Of a stretch of DNA of 64,000 nt, positions 37,401 to 51,600 are shown one piece after another. Within the stretch, counting starts at the first letter, position 1. Each line of letters begins with the position of its first letter. Origin of the DNA: Phallusia mammillata (lineage: Eukaryota; Chordata; Ascidiacea; Phlebobranchia; Ascidiidae); assembly GCA_003260075.1 (NCBI GenBank), contig QLIY01000532.1:1-64000 (forward strand). Reading direction: 5' to 3'. The notes beneath the pieces were generated by a model. That model did no database searches and was not told where the DNA came from. It saw nothing but the letters and a program-made list of their open reading frames with translations. Both the position numbers and the translations under genes were made by a program.

Positions 37401-40400
37401 TTAAGCTGCTGCCCAGGCACACGGAAAATTTTTCATTATTGAAAGTTAAAAATGACTCTAGGTTGTTTCGGATAACTAAAATTAGTCACAAAAAACATTT
37501 AATTCAGGTTCAAATTAAGCATATTTTTGCATTTTGATGAGTGCTGTATGGTTTCAACGTTTTAGGTTGTAATATACATTTAGTAGAAGTTTGTAGAAAT
37601 TGTGGCTGTTAACTAACTCTTAGTCGTAGTTTTGTTATACGTGCTGCCTAAACTGCTTTTTGGCTGCAAAATCCCATACCATTCTATAATTTAAACACCA
37701 TAAAATTTGTGCATTAACAGTAAAGTTGGAATAATATTGCTTATACACGGTGGTAACATTACAGCTGTTAAACTAATACGTATGTTATTTAACTTTTTTA
37801 GTCGGGTATTGTTGATTTGCTCAAAGGTGTAAATAAAACGTGTACCAAACATGGTCGTAGTTACCCAAACGTTTTAGTGTGATGTTAGCTTCAGTTTATG
37901 TCGCAACTAATAGAGAAACTAAAGTTTCGGTAACGCGAAGTGACGTCATCCTGAAAGGCGGGGTTACTTCAGGTTTTACGTGACACGGCGTCAATCCACG
38001 TCGCCACTCGCCAGCATCTGCAGCGCTTAAGCAAACGCAGAAGAAAAATACTTTTAAACCGCTATGCGACATTTTCTAAACGGTGGAATTCATAAGAATG
38101 TACATCAGTGACGCAAAGTGACGCCATCCTGAAAAGGGTTACTTCAAATTTTAGATGACACGTGATGTATCGTCATTGCACGTCTTCAGCACTAAAAGCA
38201 CAATGTCTCTTCAGGCCAACGCTAAAGAAAACCGTTTTGGACCGATACGTGAGGTTTTTTGAACGGTGTAATTTCAAGGGTTCCTCAAAGACTATGAAAT
38301 TTAATTCCTGCCAGAGCATAGTAAAACCAACTAACATATGAGTGACATGGCGCTTTTTGTTTTAAATCATATGTGGGGGTTTAAATATTGATTTGAAGAC
38401 AAAACATAAAACTCTAATTCTTTATGAGGCAAAACGACTTTAGTGTGCAAAATGATTCAAAAACCAATCGGCTCTACTGCTTTAACAAAACGATTGAAGA
38501 AAAGTAAATGATTTAGTTGTCATACATACAGCGCAGTAATTCGGTTCCTGTTACATGCTTGCTTTATGTCAAAAAACGTACGTAACATTGTTCGTCAAGT
38601 CCGGAAGTAATCAGTGCGCAATACTTGAACTTGTACCAAAGCGGATATTACTTTAATTCACGTTTTTGCAAGTAAGATTACATACCCAATTAGATTTGCC
38701 TACAAATGGGTTGTGAAGAGTCAACTGTGACAATGCTTTAGCGTCTTTAGGCCAAATTTGATATAAATCCAAATTCACTGTTTAGGGATCCGTGGCAAAC
38801 AATATGCAACGTCTTGTAAACTAAAGCACACACACACACATTAAACCATACAAACTCAAACAAGTTTAACACCAATTGATGATGCTACTAATCAAAACCA
38901 CGCAACCCGCCCCACGTTACAAACAAAAAACCACGCAACCCGCACCACGTTACAAACAAAAATACAGACCGAATTAGGTATAAAAAGCTGATGTCACGAA
39001 TTTAGGGCGAACGCATCGATAAAAACCAACATTACGCCATGGAGGGACAAAAGAAATTGTTTCGCAATTAGCTAATTCGTTTTGTTCGCACAGTTATTTG
39101 TCGGCATCTGAAATTGGGCATTTTAAGGCCAACAAAGTGTATTTACTTAAGGTTACAATGAGGTAACAACCTTTTATATTGCATCACTAGGCTTTTGTTT
39201 GAACGGATGTATGGCGGATGTAGCAGTAAATTAAGAGCGCAATGACTCATGTCTACTATGGCGCCTAACAATGTTAAACTATGGACTAGAAACGCATTGC
39301 GACACCATTTATTAAGGACTAAACAACGGAGGTGTCAGGTACGGAACCGATCTCCATTTTGATTTTAAACCCAGCTTGTTTGCAATGCATATATGCAAGA
39401 TCTAGGCATTCAACTGTGACGACTGTGTATTTTTCATGCAACGTCTTTGAGTGTATACATTTGGAAAATTCTTTAGTCCACGTAACCGAGTCCAGTTAAA
39501 GCGAAGTCCTAATTTTTTCGTCATGGTGATTGCAATCAATTTAAAAACATATAAGCACGTTACAAAATAAAATACTCCTGAATGGGACATCGAAACGTCG
39601 GCATATCATAATAAAGACTGCCAGAAGAGCTAAAAATTTGTTGATAAATCCAGCTTTGCAACAACGATTAATGCTTGAGATACAAACAAACCAAATTTTG
39701 AACAAAAAGTTATTGTTGCATTCAATGTTGGATTTTAAGCCATCTACTTCCAGGATCGTTTGCAGGAGTACAAAATGCAAAAAAGTATATCAAAATGGTG
39801 TTTGTAGTAAGCCTAACGGTATCATAAACCCACTGGCGCTTTTTTGCGCCGGGCTATGATGTGGTTTGTGGTAACTCTATAATAATGACTCTGAGTGTCC
39901 TTGATATCCATAAAATGACACATCATGCTTTACGTCATCCTTGCCATAAAATGACACATCATGCTTTATATACTTATGAAATAGCTATAAGCTGCTTGGT
40001 CGTGAAATTCTCACAACCAACTTGGCCTGGGGTAACCTACACCACTCGACTATAGCCTTGTGCAACCCATCGCACCATGAACGCCCCATATACTCAAGAC
40101 TACGAATAAACTCAACCAGTTGGGATGTGAAACGCAACTAATTAAACAAGGCTTTTGTTGTCCAATTTCATTGTGATAACTGATAGATACAAATATCAGT
40201 GAACCGATGTTGCTACAATCGTAGGGATATGCGAGAGCGTATCAGTCAACGTGTTTTATGAGTAATTTTCCATTGGGCTCCTTTGTTTGCCGGGGCAGTG
40301 AACTGTTTCCAAACCCATCATGTCAAAGCCCCATCAATGTTTCGGTTTAGGAACTCATTACCCATGCTTGCAACACAAATAAGTGTTATTGAAACTCAAA

Positions 40401-43400
40401 TATGGTTGAATCAGTGTTGTGAGCCTAGCTTCTTGCATTATCATGCCGCAGTTTTTTTCTTTCGTTATGCATTTTCCTATATCAAGTAGTAAACTTTACA
40501 CAATCTAACTGCAGTTAAGTGCTAATATATTGTAATTGGGGACTGCCAGCCGGACAGTACCAAACGGTAATTCGACAAGGTACAGATATTTGTTTTAGTT
40601 GCAACATTAATCGCGTGACACAAAATGGCGTATTTCGTACATATATATTACACATTAGACTTAGAGGTAAGACAAAAAATAGATACTACACATGCTAGGG
40701 CTTCAAGAAATTAGGTATTTTACGACCAGGATATTCAGGTATAGCAGAACACGGGGCTACAAATGGCAACTTGCTTAGGACTTTTAGCTTAAAAAATGTT
40801 TGCACAGTCGGTTTAACGTACGAAGGCTCAGCGATAAAATACATGTTTACCGACAATTGTCAGTTACGTATTAGTTTACAAATCCGGATAGCTCTAAGGT
40901 TTTACTAACTTTGAAAATTCCTAAACTGTATACCAGTACAACTAGTAAAAATTGTTTCGCAAAATACATTCTGGTGTTTTCAGGTTTTGTTAAACTACAC
41001 TGCGTGTTATATTCTACCGTATCAAGTAGTAATTATTTTTTTTCAATTAAATATTCATGAAAACTACATTGCCAAAGTTTCGCCCACACGTTGCTGGTTT
41101 GTTTCAAGTTGACGCCAGCGAATACAAAACGTTTCGAAACGAAAACTAAAGCAAAGTTTGTTGCACCTTATAGTCGGTAAGTTCATGTTTATTTGTTTTA
41201 ATTTCTACTGCTACAGGTTAAGTTATTGTCCACATTATTCAGGCTACAGTCAAGAACCCAAATAACAGAAATAAGTCGCAATTTAGCATTAACCTTGACT
41301 GCAAAACCTCAAATACCTCTTATACTGTGACTAAAGCTAAAATATGTATTGGAATATACATTCTATAACCTATGCTAAAGATTCTGTAATACATAAAAGT
41401 TTCTTAGCATTTTAACCTTCAGTTCACTAAGTAGGCTACAACCTATTAGGACACAGATACTAAGTTGTTCTGTAAATATAACTGTCAAACATTAATACCT
41501 TTCTTTTCCAGTTTTGAGGTAATCCACCTCGAAGCCAATACATATATCTCGAGAAAAATTGAAAACCATGGCTGTACCCATTTGGTAAGTGCCTCAAGCT
41601 AACACAGTTTTTTTAATAGTGACCTTTTTTGATCTTGTAATGAACAACTCTGTCTCCTACTGGCTGTAGAATGAAGGACGACAACACATTTCAATTAACG
41701 TACAGATCTACAACTTCGATTCAACATAGTCTTCGGTTAGGATTTACGAAATAATTAAGTACTTAACCGTGAAAATGTTACTTATTAACTGCTTGTTTTC
41801 TTGGAAAGCCAGTGGTGGCCCGCATGGCCTAACACAAACTTCTAGTAAAAATGTCCTTCTGCGGACAAAAAATACAAAAATGCAATTTACACTGATCGCG
41901 ATTTTCGGATATCTAGAAACAGTTCCAACACGCAACAGCTTCCATAAAAAGCACCAGCTTTCATCAAATGTATTCTAATGGCACGTTTGCTGCTAAACTG
42001 CGCACCCTTGTTCTACGTTATACCAGAAACAGGTATTACAAGACCATGGTTTTGTTTAAAACCATGCCCAAACGTCAGTGATCATAGCATCCCTAAACAA
42101 AACCAAGTCGGGTGACACAATATTCAAAAACAGGTTGCGTGACTTGGGCGACATGTCTGTACTGTACTATCAAAATTTTACCACGTTTCAATGCTTTTCG
42201 CAGGGATGAATATGAGCGAAATGGGTGTCACGAAAATAGCGACCGTGGCGAACAGTACCAAGAGGAACTTAACGAAAACGCTGAAGAGTCTGACGAAGAT
42301 CCAGAGTCAGACTCGGGAGAATATAGTCGTGACGTCACGAGCTCGGAAGATGACGACAGTGAAGAAGATCGTGATGACGACATGTTACAAGATGAGGATG
42401 GTTTTGACCAGAGCGACAAAACCGCGGAAAACAATGGAATATTTCCAAAGCGAAACGTCGCTAGACGTTGAGGTCAGCGACAAACAAATTGTACAGATAC
42501 AATGTAGTGTAAAATGTTGTCAGTAAAAATGTATTTATCGTGTACAGATTTGTGTAGTGTGTACTCGGATGCATAACGTTTTGAAACTGTTAAGTCTTTT
42601 CCAAACAATTCACGACTAGTTCAACAAAGAATCTATGTCACTTTTTTGTTCATTGGCACGTGACAAAGGTTCAACCGAAAGCAGAAATAATTGACATGTT
42701 TTGAGGGTAGATACATGTAAAAAATATGCATGGAGATTGCATGAGTTTGAGACATCTGTAAATTTCGTCTTTTAAATCTGCCACGGAAGAGAAAAGCCTC
42801 TGACCTAAGGTATACTTGTCGCTCCTTGTTTTGCTCATTACCTGTTTCATTTAAATTAGCACATCTCTTCTGTTAATCGTATACACACGAAAATGACAAT
42901 CGTTAAATCAAAAATGGTTTACACTGAGATATTGGCATAGTATTTCAAGCTCTTGTTTTACGGTTTGTTGATTATAATCATTATTGGCGATACGGATGGC
43001 ATGATTTTTGCCTTAATAGGATGTCATTAGGCTAGTTATTCTTTGAATGAAAGGCTGGTGTAATCTAAAGCGACTTGTGCAATGATTGATTTAATCACGT
43101 TTTATAATTCAAGATACCAAGAAATAGGCTATGATTCAGAGATGGTTAATTTAATTATCCCTGGATAGCAGTTGCAACTTTTCTCTACATAATCACCCTG
43201 CAAAATACACAAACACGCGAAGTTAAAAAAAAGACATCGAAATTTACTTCTGAGTCAAACCAAGCATGTTTGTACATTTTTTCGGGTGAGGTATGGTTTA
43301 AACGTTTCAGATTGTAAATGAAGTTAGTAGAAATTGTCGCTGTTAACTCTTAGTTTTGTTGTACGTGCTGCAATTTATGCTGTTTGCTCGCAATATCATA

Positions 43401-46400
43401 TCATACAATACAAATGTAAACACCACAAGGTTTGTGCATTAACCGTCAAGTGACAACATTAATGCCTAAATACAGTGGTAACATTGCAGTATGGTTACAA
43501 TCTGTGCCTCCGTTAATCAAATTAATTGTAGACATTTTATTGGTTTGTTAAAACTACAAAGGTGTAAATAAAAGGTGTACTAAGCATTGTCGTAGATACT
43601 TTTAGTTTGAGATTTATTTGTGGAAACTGGTCGAGACTAAAGTTTCGGCAAAGCTACGAAGTGTCATCGAGGGTTACTTCAATACATTTGCTTCACGTGA
43701 CTGCATGTGTCGTCATCACACGTAATCAGCACTCAGAGTTTAATGTTACTGTTGGTAGGCACTCAGCCGCAAGTAAACGTTTAAAAAACGCATGCGCAAG
43801 GTTTAAAAAACAAATTTTGCACAGGCCTTTCTGAACGGCATAGAAATGGAATTGACGTCCAACAACGTAAGAAAGCAAATGAGCGTGTAAAGGACATTGC
43901 CAGTGGGAGTCCGAGTGTGTCATAATAAGAAAGCAAACAAAACTACGAGTCGTACGATACTTTTTTAAGTCATGAGTATTTTGAGCCTTGCTAAATGACT
44001 TTAGACAATATACACAAATGTTAATATGTATAGTACTAAATGCCGCATTGGTTTGCTTAACGCTTTAAATCCAAACGGCTGTACTGCTACAAATCAAGAA
44101 ACGGTTTAAAAGGTCAATGAATTCTCAGCGCAGTAATTTGGTTCCTCTTTCCAAACTACACGTCACAAAAACTGATCATTGCTTATTAAACCGGAAGTTA
44201 CCAGTGCGCAATACACGGACACTTTCCAAGGCGAACGTCACTTTATTCATGTTCTAAAATAGTCTTACATATCCAAAAATGGTTTCATTCATAGAACAAT
44301 ATTCAAAAAGCATTTTTGGGCCTTCGAAAGAAATGGGGATTTAACTGAAGGGTAATTGTTGGTATAGCGGACTTTGATATTGCATCACGAGGTACTTGTT
44401 GTGGCGGAAGTGTACCGGAAGTGGATGCCTTCGTGCCAGCGAAAGTTTAGGAAGAAAATGATAAATGGGGATTGTTTACCATGGTGACTCATGTCTACCA
44501 TGGCAACGTTCACTGCAGATAATCTTTGCTTAGAAAATTATTGGCACATATTATCCAAGGCGCCACGCATGTAATGGACTTGTTATATTAGACGTCATAT
44601 TAAGACGAAATGATTTGTACGCAACTGATTTAATTACTTTTTGATAGGTCTTGTGTGCTATAGCTGTTTAAACTGCGACGTGTTTGATTCGACCCCTGCT
44701 AGTGAATTGCGACGATGTTTTTTTTACGCAACGTCTGTACTTTTTAATACTTTGTGAAATCTATATCCAATCCAATAACAAGGCACATAAATTAACAAGA
44801 AGGTACTGGTGCAATCAGCTCGTTCGAATATCAATGATTAATTTGGACACTTTTTATCACAGCCAAGTAAATTAAGCTGGTCAAATACATCAACACGTCA
44901 AATAGTAAACCGATAGTCTTAAGTAACATTAGGACTTGACCACGATAATGTTCAATTAGTAAACCCGTAAAGTGAAATTTAAACTACGATTGACCCTAAA
45001 AACAGTCCAAATATGGTCTCTGACAGTGGCATACATAGTTTTTCTTTGAATAAAATGCTGGTGCAATCTAAAGCGACTTGTGCAAATATTGCTATTGGCA
45101 CGCGGTAGTTTGCGATACCACGAAATTTGATTCAGAGAAGGTTAATTATCTTTTGGATCGCGGTTGCAACTATTCTTTACGTATTCACCATGGGAAATAT
45201 ACAAACACTCTAATGTTAGCAGGAAGACGTTCATTGGTAACGAAGCAAATAGATGGATAAAAAAGCCATTTTGTACACCATTAAGTGGTCGTTATCCAAG
45301 GTAAACAACATTCCATGGTCAACAAGAAGACTAAAAATCATGTGTCAGTACCAGAAGTAGTACAAACAATCACTGTCACAGGGCAATTACAGTTGAGACA
45401 GAAAATTATCTACTTTCAAATGGTGTCCTTTTGCTGAATTTTAGCGATCTGCGCTTAATATTTGCAAGATGTCGTAAACAAATCCGCTTGGTTCTGTTTC
45501 TTCAGTGTGTGCGCGACCTTCAGTAACATTAGGACTTTTGACGTTTAAACATTTGTACTTAATAAACCTTAGTGACCCGATTTAGGCTAAAGTGGTTTGC
45601 CGAGTACCACAAACAAAAATGTGTAATCAAGATACTTTGCCCAGTTTTTCCATGAGGTAATCCAGGTACTTTGACCCGTTTACCGTGTGCACATTAAAGG
45701 TCGAACATTACCTCTTGTCAGTAGTTTGAACCAGATGTTTTTAATCAGCCTAAAATATCAATGTTATAGTTATTGGTCAATTCAGTACAAAAACTCAAAA
45801 ATTTTCTGCAATGTTTTGTGTACAAAATTAAAAAAACAGACCATTCATTCAATTTCAACCCTCATCTTGGCCTGAAATAACCTCCATCGAACCTTGAGTA
45901 ACACATCACGCCACAAACGCATGAACGTGGACTGTGACAACCAAGAGCGGCACATACACAACAAGGGTTTACGTACAATTCCATCTGTGTTTGCACATAC
46001 AGTACCTTTTTCAAAACCCTAGGATCAATTTTGCTGCAATGCTTCATGAGTCAGCAGCTCAGATAAAGTAATTCACCAGTAATTTTCCATCGGGCTTCTT
46101 TGTTTATGAGGCAGTGGTCAGTTTGCACAACCAATATGTAAAAACGACAGCAGTCATTAGGTTTTGGAACTTATTAACCATATGTCGAACACAAAAGGTG
46201 ATGACGAAACTTTATTGCGCCATGCTAAGCCTTCGGACAACCACCATTTTTTAGTTTAACAACCAAAACAAAGACATTTGATTAAACTAGTTTAACAGCG
46301 GACCTTGCAATTGCAGTTTCAAATTCAAAAATAGTTCAACAGAAATTATTTGTAACAATAATTGTTTTATAATTGTTAAATAAACCTGCACTTTGTGTGC

Positions 46401-48592
46401 TTTGATTTGAAGCAAATAATTAATTGCAAATATGCTGCCACTTTTTCTGAATTGCGGATACCGCAATAAATATGATGCAATCCAAAGAAATGCAATCAGT
46501 TAGCTGAAAAAGGGGAAGTTTAGGGTGAATACCCACGCGCCATTTTCTCTACAAAACGAAGGTATTGGCTGAAGTCGAGATCTATGCTCAGTCAATCAGG
46601 GAGAACAGAAGTGATTTATTACGTGGTTATTCGGTTGTTACACAAGACACAAGTGAAACATACAGGTGTATTAATTTTTTACCATAACCGGTTGAAGCCT
46701 ACAACCAGAAACAAAAACGGTTTTCACTGTAGGCAAAGTGACTGTTTGAGCAGGGCTGAAACAAAACAGAGATAATTTCTTTACATACGTTGCGGCTTCA
46801 GGGGAATAGACTTTATTCGAAAAGGTTGTTAAAATCCATTAGAACAGCTATTACATTTTTAAGTTTGCTCAAGACCTTAGCAAAAACACTGTTTGCATTT
46901 CGCGTTTATTGTGCTTAGCAATAAAAACAATGCTTTGCACATAAAAATAAGCTTTTATTAGTTTACAAAACTTTATAGCTGTATGGTTTCGCTAACAAAA
47001 ATATTCTTACATCATGTTTCAGTATAACCACCAAATCAACTGTTGAACGAAACTACGTCTTGTTGTATTGTTCAGAATTTGTTGCATTAGATTAGACTGT
47101 CCGTTAAATTGTACCCCATCAAGTAAAATTTGTCTCAGTTCAATATTCATGCAACGGATCGCCCAAAAGTTTCGACCATACGTTGCTGGTTTATTTCAAG
47201 TTGACGCCAGCGAATACAAAACTTTTCGAAACTAAACAAGCAAAGTTTGTTCCACCTGCCAGTTTTTGCTTGTTGGTAAGTTCAAGTATATTGGTTTTAG
47301 TTTCTATACTTTACAGAAGTTAATGTCCACATTATAAATCTACAAACCAAATCACAGATTTAAGTCGAAAAGTTATAATGTTGATTGGTACCAGTACAAT
47401 TTTTGACGTTTAATCCTATGTGCTGCATTTAAACAAACTATTTAACGACCATTAATTTGACCACATATGACCTTAAGTAATCATTTCAAATTAGGACAAA
47501 GACACAACAGGAAAATGAAATAGGCCAATGCGTTTTTTATTAACTTGTCAAACATAAATTGCATGAAAAAACAACTCATTCATAGCTTTCAAACTGTTTT
47601 TAGCACGTTTACCAACAGTAGGAACTAATAACTACAAATGTAAGACTTACCAGGCCATTGCTTTTCTTTCAGTTTTGAAATAAATCTTCTTGAAGCCAAG
47701 ACATACTGTATATCTCGTGATCATTGAAAAACATGGCTGTGCCTATTTGGTAAGTGTCCAGCGCTAAAAAGATTCCTTCTAAAGTAAACTTTTTTCGACC
47801 TTATACAACTTTGAACCGAGGAGGCAGTACAATGAGGAAACACCTTTGACATTACTTGCAAATTTACAAATCCAATCCCAGTTCCTCTGTAATATATGTC
47901 CAGTGTCATCGAACAGATTTAAAGTTAAATGGCTTTTCAGCATGTTACTCTCAACAGTGCCTTAAGGTGGCTTCACTAGCCTATACGAAGGTCGTGCCAC
48001 CAGCTTCACTGTTGAGACCGTACAGGTCGAAACAATGTGCACCGCCTGAGGCTCGATTCAACATAGGTTTTGGGTTAGGTTTTCGTGGTTGTAATGTAGG
48101 AAACAGAAATACTTTACCTTAAAAAGTTACTTATTAACCAGCCTACATGTTTTTTAACACAACTGTTGTAGCCCGCATGGCCAAAAAGAAACTCTTTGTG
48201 AACAAAGTATACTGTAATAAAAAAAATACTACTATACAATTCAAACCGGGATCTTTTAAAGACCTAGTAACAGTGTCAAGAGCCCCTATTGTTACATTTT
48301 GTCCAGAAAAGGATCAATTAATAACCATGAGTTTGATTCGTTTCATACCTAAACGTCAGTGATTAGACGCATCCTCGAAAGAAGCCTATCTTTATGACAC
48401 AATATACATGTTAGGTAACATATAACTGTAGAAAAATTACCATCTAAATTACACCACGTATAAACGCTTTTCGTAGGGATGAATATGAGCCGAAAGGACG
48501 TCAGGAAAATAGCGATCGTGGCGAACAGCACCAAGAGGAACGAAACGAAAACGTTGAAGATTCAGCCACAAACCAGCCTCCTGAGCATCCGC

Positions 48593-48680
<88 letters not shown>

Positions 48681-51600
48681 AAACTCGGAAGATGACGACA
48701 GTGAAGAAGGTAGTGATGACGACATGCTACCAGATGATGATGGTTTCGACCAGGCCGGCAAAACCGCAGAAAACAATGGAATATTTCCGAAGCGAAACCT
48801 CACCCGACGTTGAGGTCAGCGAATTGTACAGATACAATGTAGTGTTGAATGTTGTCAGTGAGAAATAATTTACTATGTACAATTTTATTTTGTGAGTAGT
48901 TAAATATTTTGAGAATGTTAAGTCTGTTTCTTTAAATTTAAATTTACGACTAGTTTAACAACAACAATGAATCTACGTCACTTTTCATTGGCACGAGACA
49001 GAGGTTCAACGGAACATTTTTTTAAAAGTTTACGTTGTAGATTTTGGATTAAGCAGTGGCGTTCATACGATATTAAATCTTTAGAAATAAATGTACATAT
49101 TTTATCGATGTTTGTTTGTGAATATTAAAACATTGAAAAGAGACTATGTTTTACTGTAGTCAGTCTTAGGGCATTCTTTTGGACAGCACAGTTAAAACGT
49201 TTGATTGATTCCAAGGCACACGCTTCAGGTTATTGCAACGTATTACACCAATCGTTAAGCACACACAACGTTTGGTCGTAAAACCGATCGTACAGCCCAG
49301 ACAAACGCAGGGCAGAAAAAGGATTTGTAGAGTGGGTAAAGTCAAACAGTTTGTTGACTAAAGCTAAATGAAGCAAAAAATAGCTTGTGTGGAAACGAGA
49401 TAGTTGGATTAAGTTGAAATCGCATTACAAAGTGGTAGAGTGTGCCCATCAGAAACAAACGATTCAGTCAAACTGGCTGCTAACTGATTTCATTAAATAT
49501 TCGTAAAAATAAGAAATGCATTTACACTGTCACATTGCTTTTAAGAAAACAATTTAAGACACCAACACGTTTCACGTAAACTAACCTTACTTATATACAG
49601 AGAACACTGTATATAGGCTAAGTGTTTAAAACTACAAACTGAACTTCACAATAAACCAAGTTTACAAATAGACCTAAACTACCTCCTTTGTAGTAAATGG
49701 ACATATTTGTCTGGAAAATGAGACTATAACTTAAAAGGACACAATTTCTCAATTCTTAAATATATACCTTGGAACTTTATTTAACTTGATTGTGCATTGT
49801 AGTTTAAATATGTGTATAAACTTAATATTTTTTCAAACTTATACTAGTTAGATTTAAAGCAAAGTCAAATCTAAACGTACCTCTGGGTGGGTGTTCAAGG
49901 GTAAATTCTTGATGTATTTGATGTATTCCTCGTAATCCCTTTCGTCAGGGGCGAAATAGACATCGTTTGATGAAAACTTATATCCAGCAGTTTCGAAGAC
50001 TTCCGAACACATGAAATTGCTGAGCAAGCTTTTTAATAACCGCCTGTCGTAGTCGTCGGTCACTCTACCACCGTAGTTACATTCACCTAAAAGAAAATTG
50101 TTGCCGTTTGCTTTTCCAAAACAAGTGTTTTTGATGCTTGGAACAGGACAAAAGTAGCACGTAAGACTAAGCAACAAGCATATACGTATGTTAAACATTA
50201 TAACAGTGAGGGGTTAAGGTAAATGACGTCACACGAAGATGGCACAACCTTTTGTTCAAAATACTTATCACGAAAGTCTTAAAAGTATAGTGCACGGCGA
50301 CATATTTATAGCTACGACATCCACGAGTAAAGTCATATTTTTGTCTAAGATTGGATAATCTGATAACACGCACGGTTACGGAATCTAAAACATAATATAG
50401 TTTACAGCAGGGGTCTCAAAATCAAACTGCATTGGGGGCCAAAAACAAACTTTTAAGTAAGTCGGGGGCCGCACTATCGATACGAAGCAAAAATATTGAA
50501 AGATTAAAAAGTAAAATGTTCATTTATGCCATTAGCTACATTAAAAAACAATATTGTAATTAATAACAAACAGATATACAGTGTCGCAAAGTGAAAGAGT
50601 CAACTGTGCTATATTGCTTTGTGTGGAAACAATAGCCTACAACGACGCAACATCGTATAAAATATGACGCAACAATCGTAATTGTGGATTTTAAAAATGG
50701 GCTCGTTCAATCATCCTGTAAAAACGTTGCATATACCACCAATAGAGAATGATTGTATTATGTAAATTCACTGGTCTGACAGGGTATTCCGCCCAAGCAA
50801 AAACACATAAATTCTGAAAGTTACTTCGCGGGCCGCACAAAACCCCTTAGGGGGCCGCATGCGGCTTGTGGGCCGCGTGTTTGATACACCCCTGGTTTAC
50901 AGTTTTGTTGCTGTTTTTGTATACAACTGTATATTATTAGAGTCCTCTTACCAATAAGGTAGTTTAGTGCAACCAGAGGTACTTCGTCATAATCTTTTAG
51001 AAACATTTGAGTTTGCCTGACGCTGATACGCAGGTCGGACTCGTTAAATCCATACGATATATTCCAACCAAGAGGTCCGAAATTTCGTCGTTCTTGAACG
51101 AGAGCGTGAAAGAAACACAATGAGAAGAGAATTTTCTTCCATGTCTAAGTAACACGACAACAACATTAAAAACGTTAACAGTAGCTACTGCAGGTATTCA
51201 GGCTGTGAATAACTCTAACTTTTATACATTAACGCAATTTACAGTTAGAGAGGCAGCCCTTTTACGAAAAGGTGTACTTACTCATTGCTTCAAAATCTAT
51301 ATTACCTAAATTGTAATTATAGCCTGTCTGTGAAGGTTTTTTTAACCAAAAATGGCGTGACCGACACCCACAATATCTATTGTTCTTTAGCGCCCACTCT
51401 CGGATAACTTATTTGGAGTAATATTTGTTTAATTCATTTTTTGCTCGAGTTTTTCACCTAGTGTACAAATTATTTGGCGGATGTATTTTGCATCACAATT
51501 ATACTCTTTTATAAGTTTTTCTTACTATGGACACCCACGGACAAATAACCAGGTTTAGAATTTGAAAGTATAGAAGCTTGAAATTTGAAATGTACGCAAG

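Larger units (their letters stand above)
36200..49000 (+). repeat. three-copy tandem segmental duplication (unit ~5.8-6.3 kb)
   Basis: Ordered anchor sequences recur. The peptide exon is at 36345, 41085 and 47170; the start exon at 36591, 41568 and 47733; the acidic exon at 36971, 42204 and 48477. 'aaggtgtaaataaa' is at about 37830 and 43560. 'ccggaagt' followed by 'cagtgcgcaatac' is at 38601 and 44191. 'gactcatgtctac' is at about 39243 and 44482. 'agtaattttccatYgggct' is at 40262 and 46078. Units 2 and 3 are closer to each other than to unit 1, so the array grew in at least two steps. The third unit seems to end near 49.0 kb. Confidence 0.85.
31473..49880 (-). other. giant dynein intron (~18.3 kb) hosting nested genes
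   Basis: Between exon 50086-49881 (ends NLPLNTHPE, phase 0) and exon 31594-31472 (begins [13 protein letters not shown]). The junction matches the unbroken family sequence, so nothing coding for dynein is lost here. All other dynein introns in the window are below 1.3 kb. The intron contains an N gap, a hAT-like element and the three-copy acidic-protein locus on the opposite strand. (The intron proper is 31595-49880.). Confidence 0.9.

Noticed and set aside
48501..48803. Poly-proline minus-strand frame and poly-glycine frames at 48479 and 60608
   Set aside because: Translations of G tracts; only the acidic plus frame at 48477 shares structure with paralogues.
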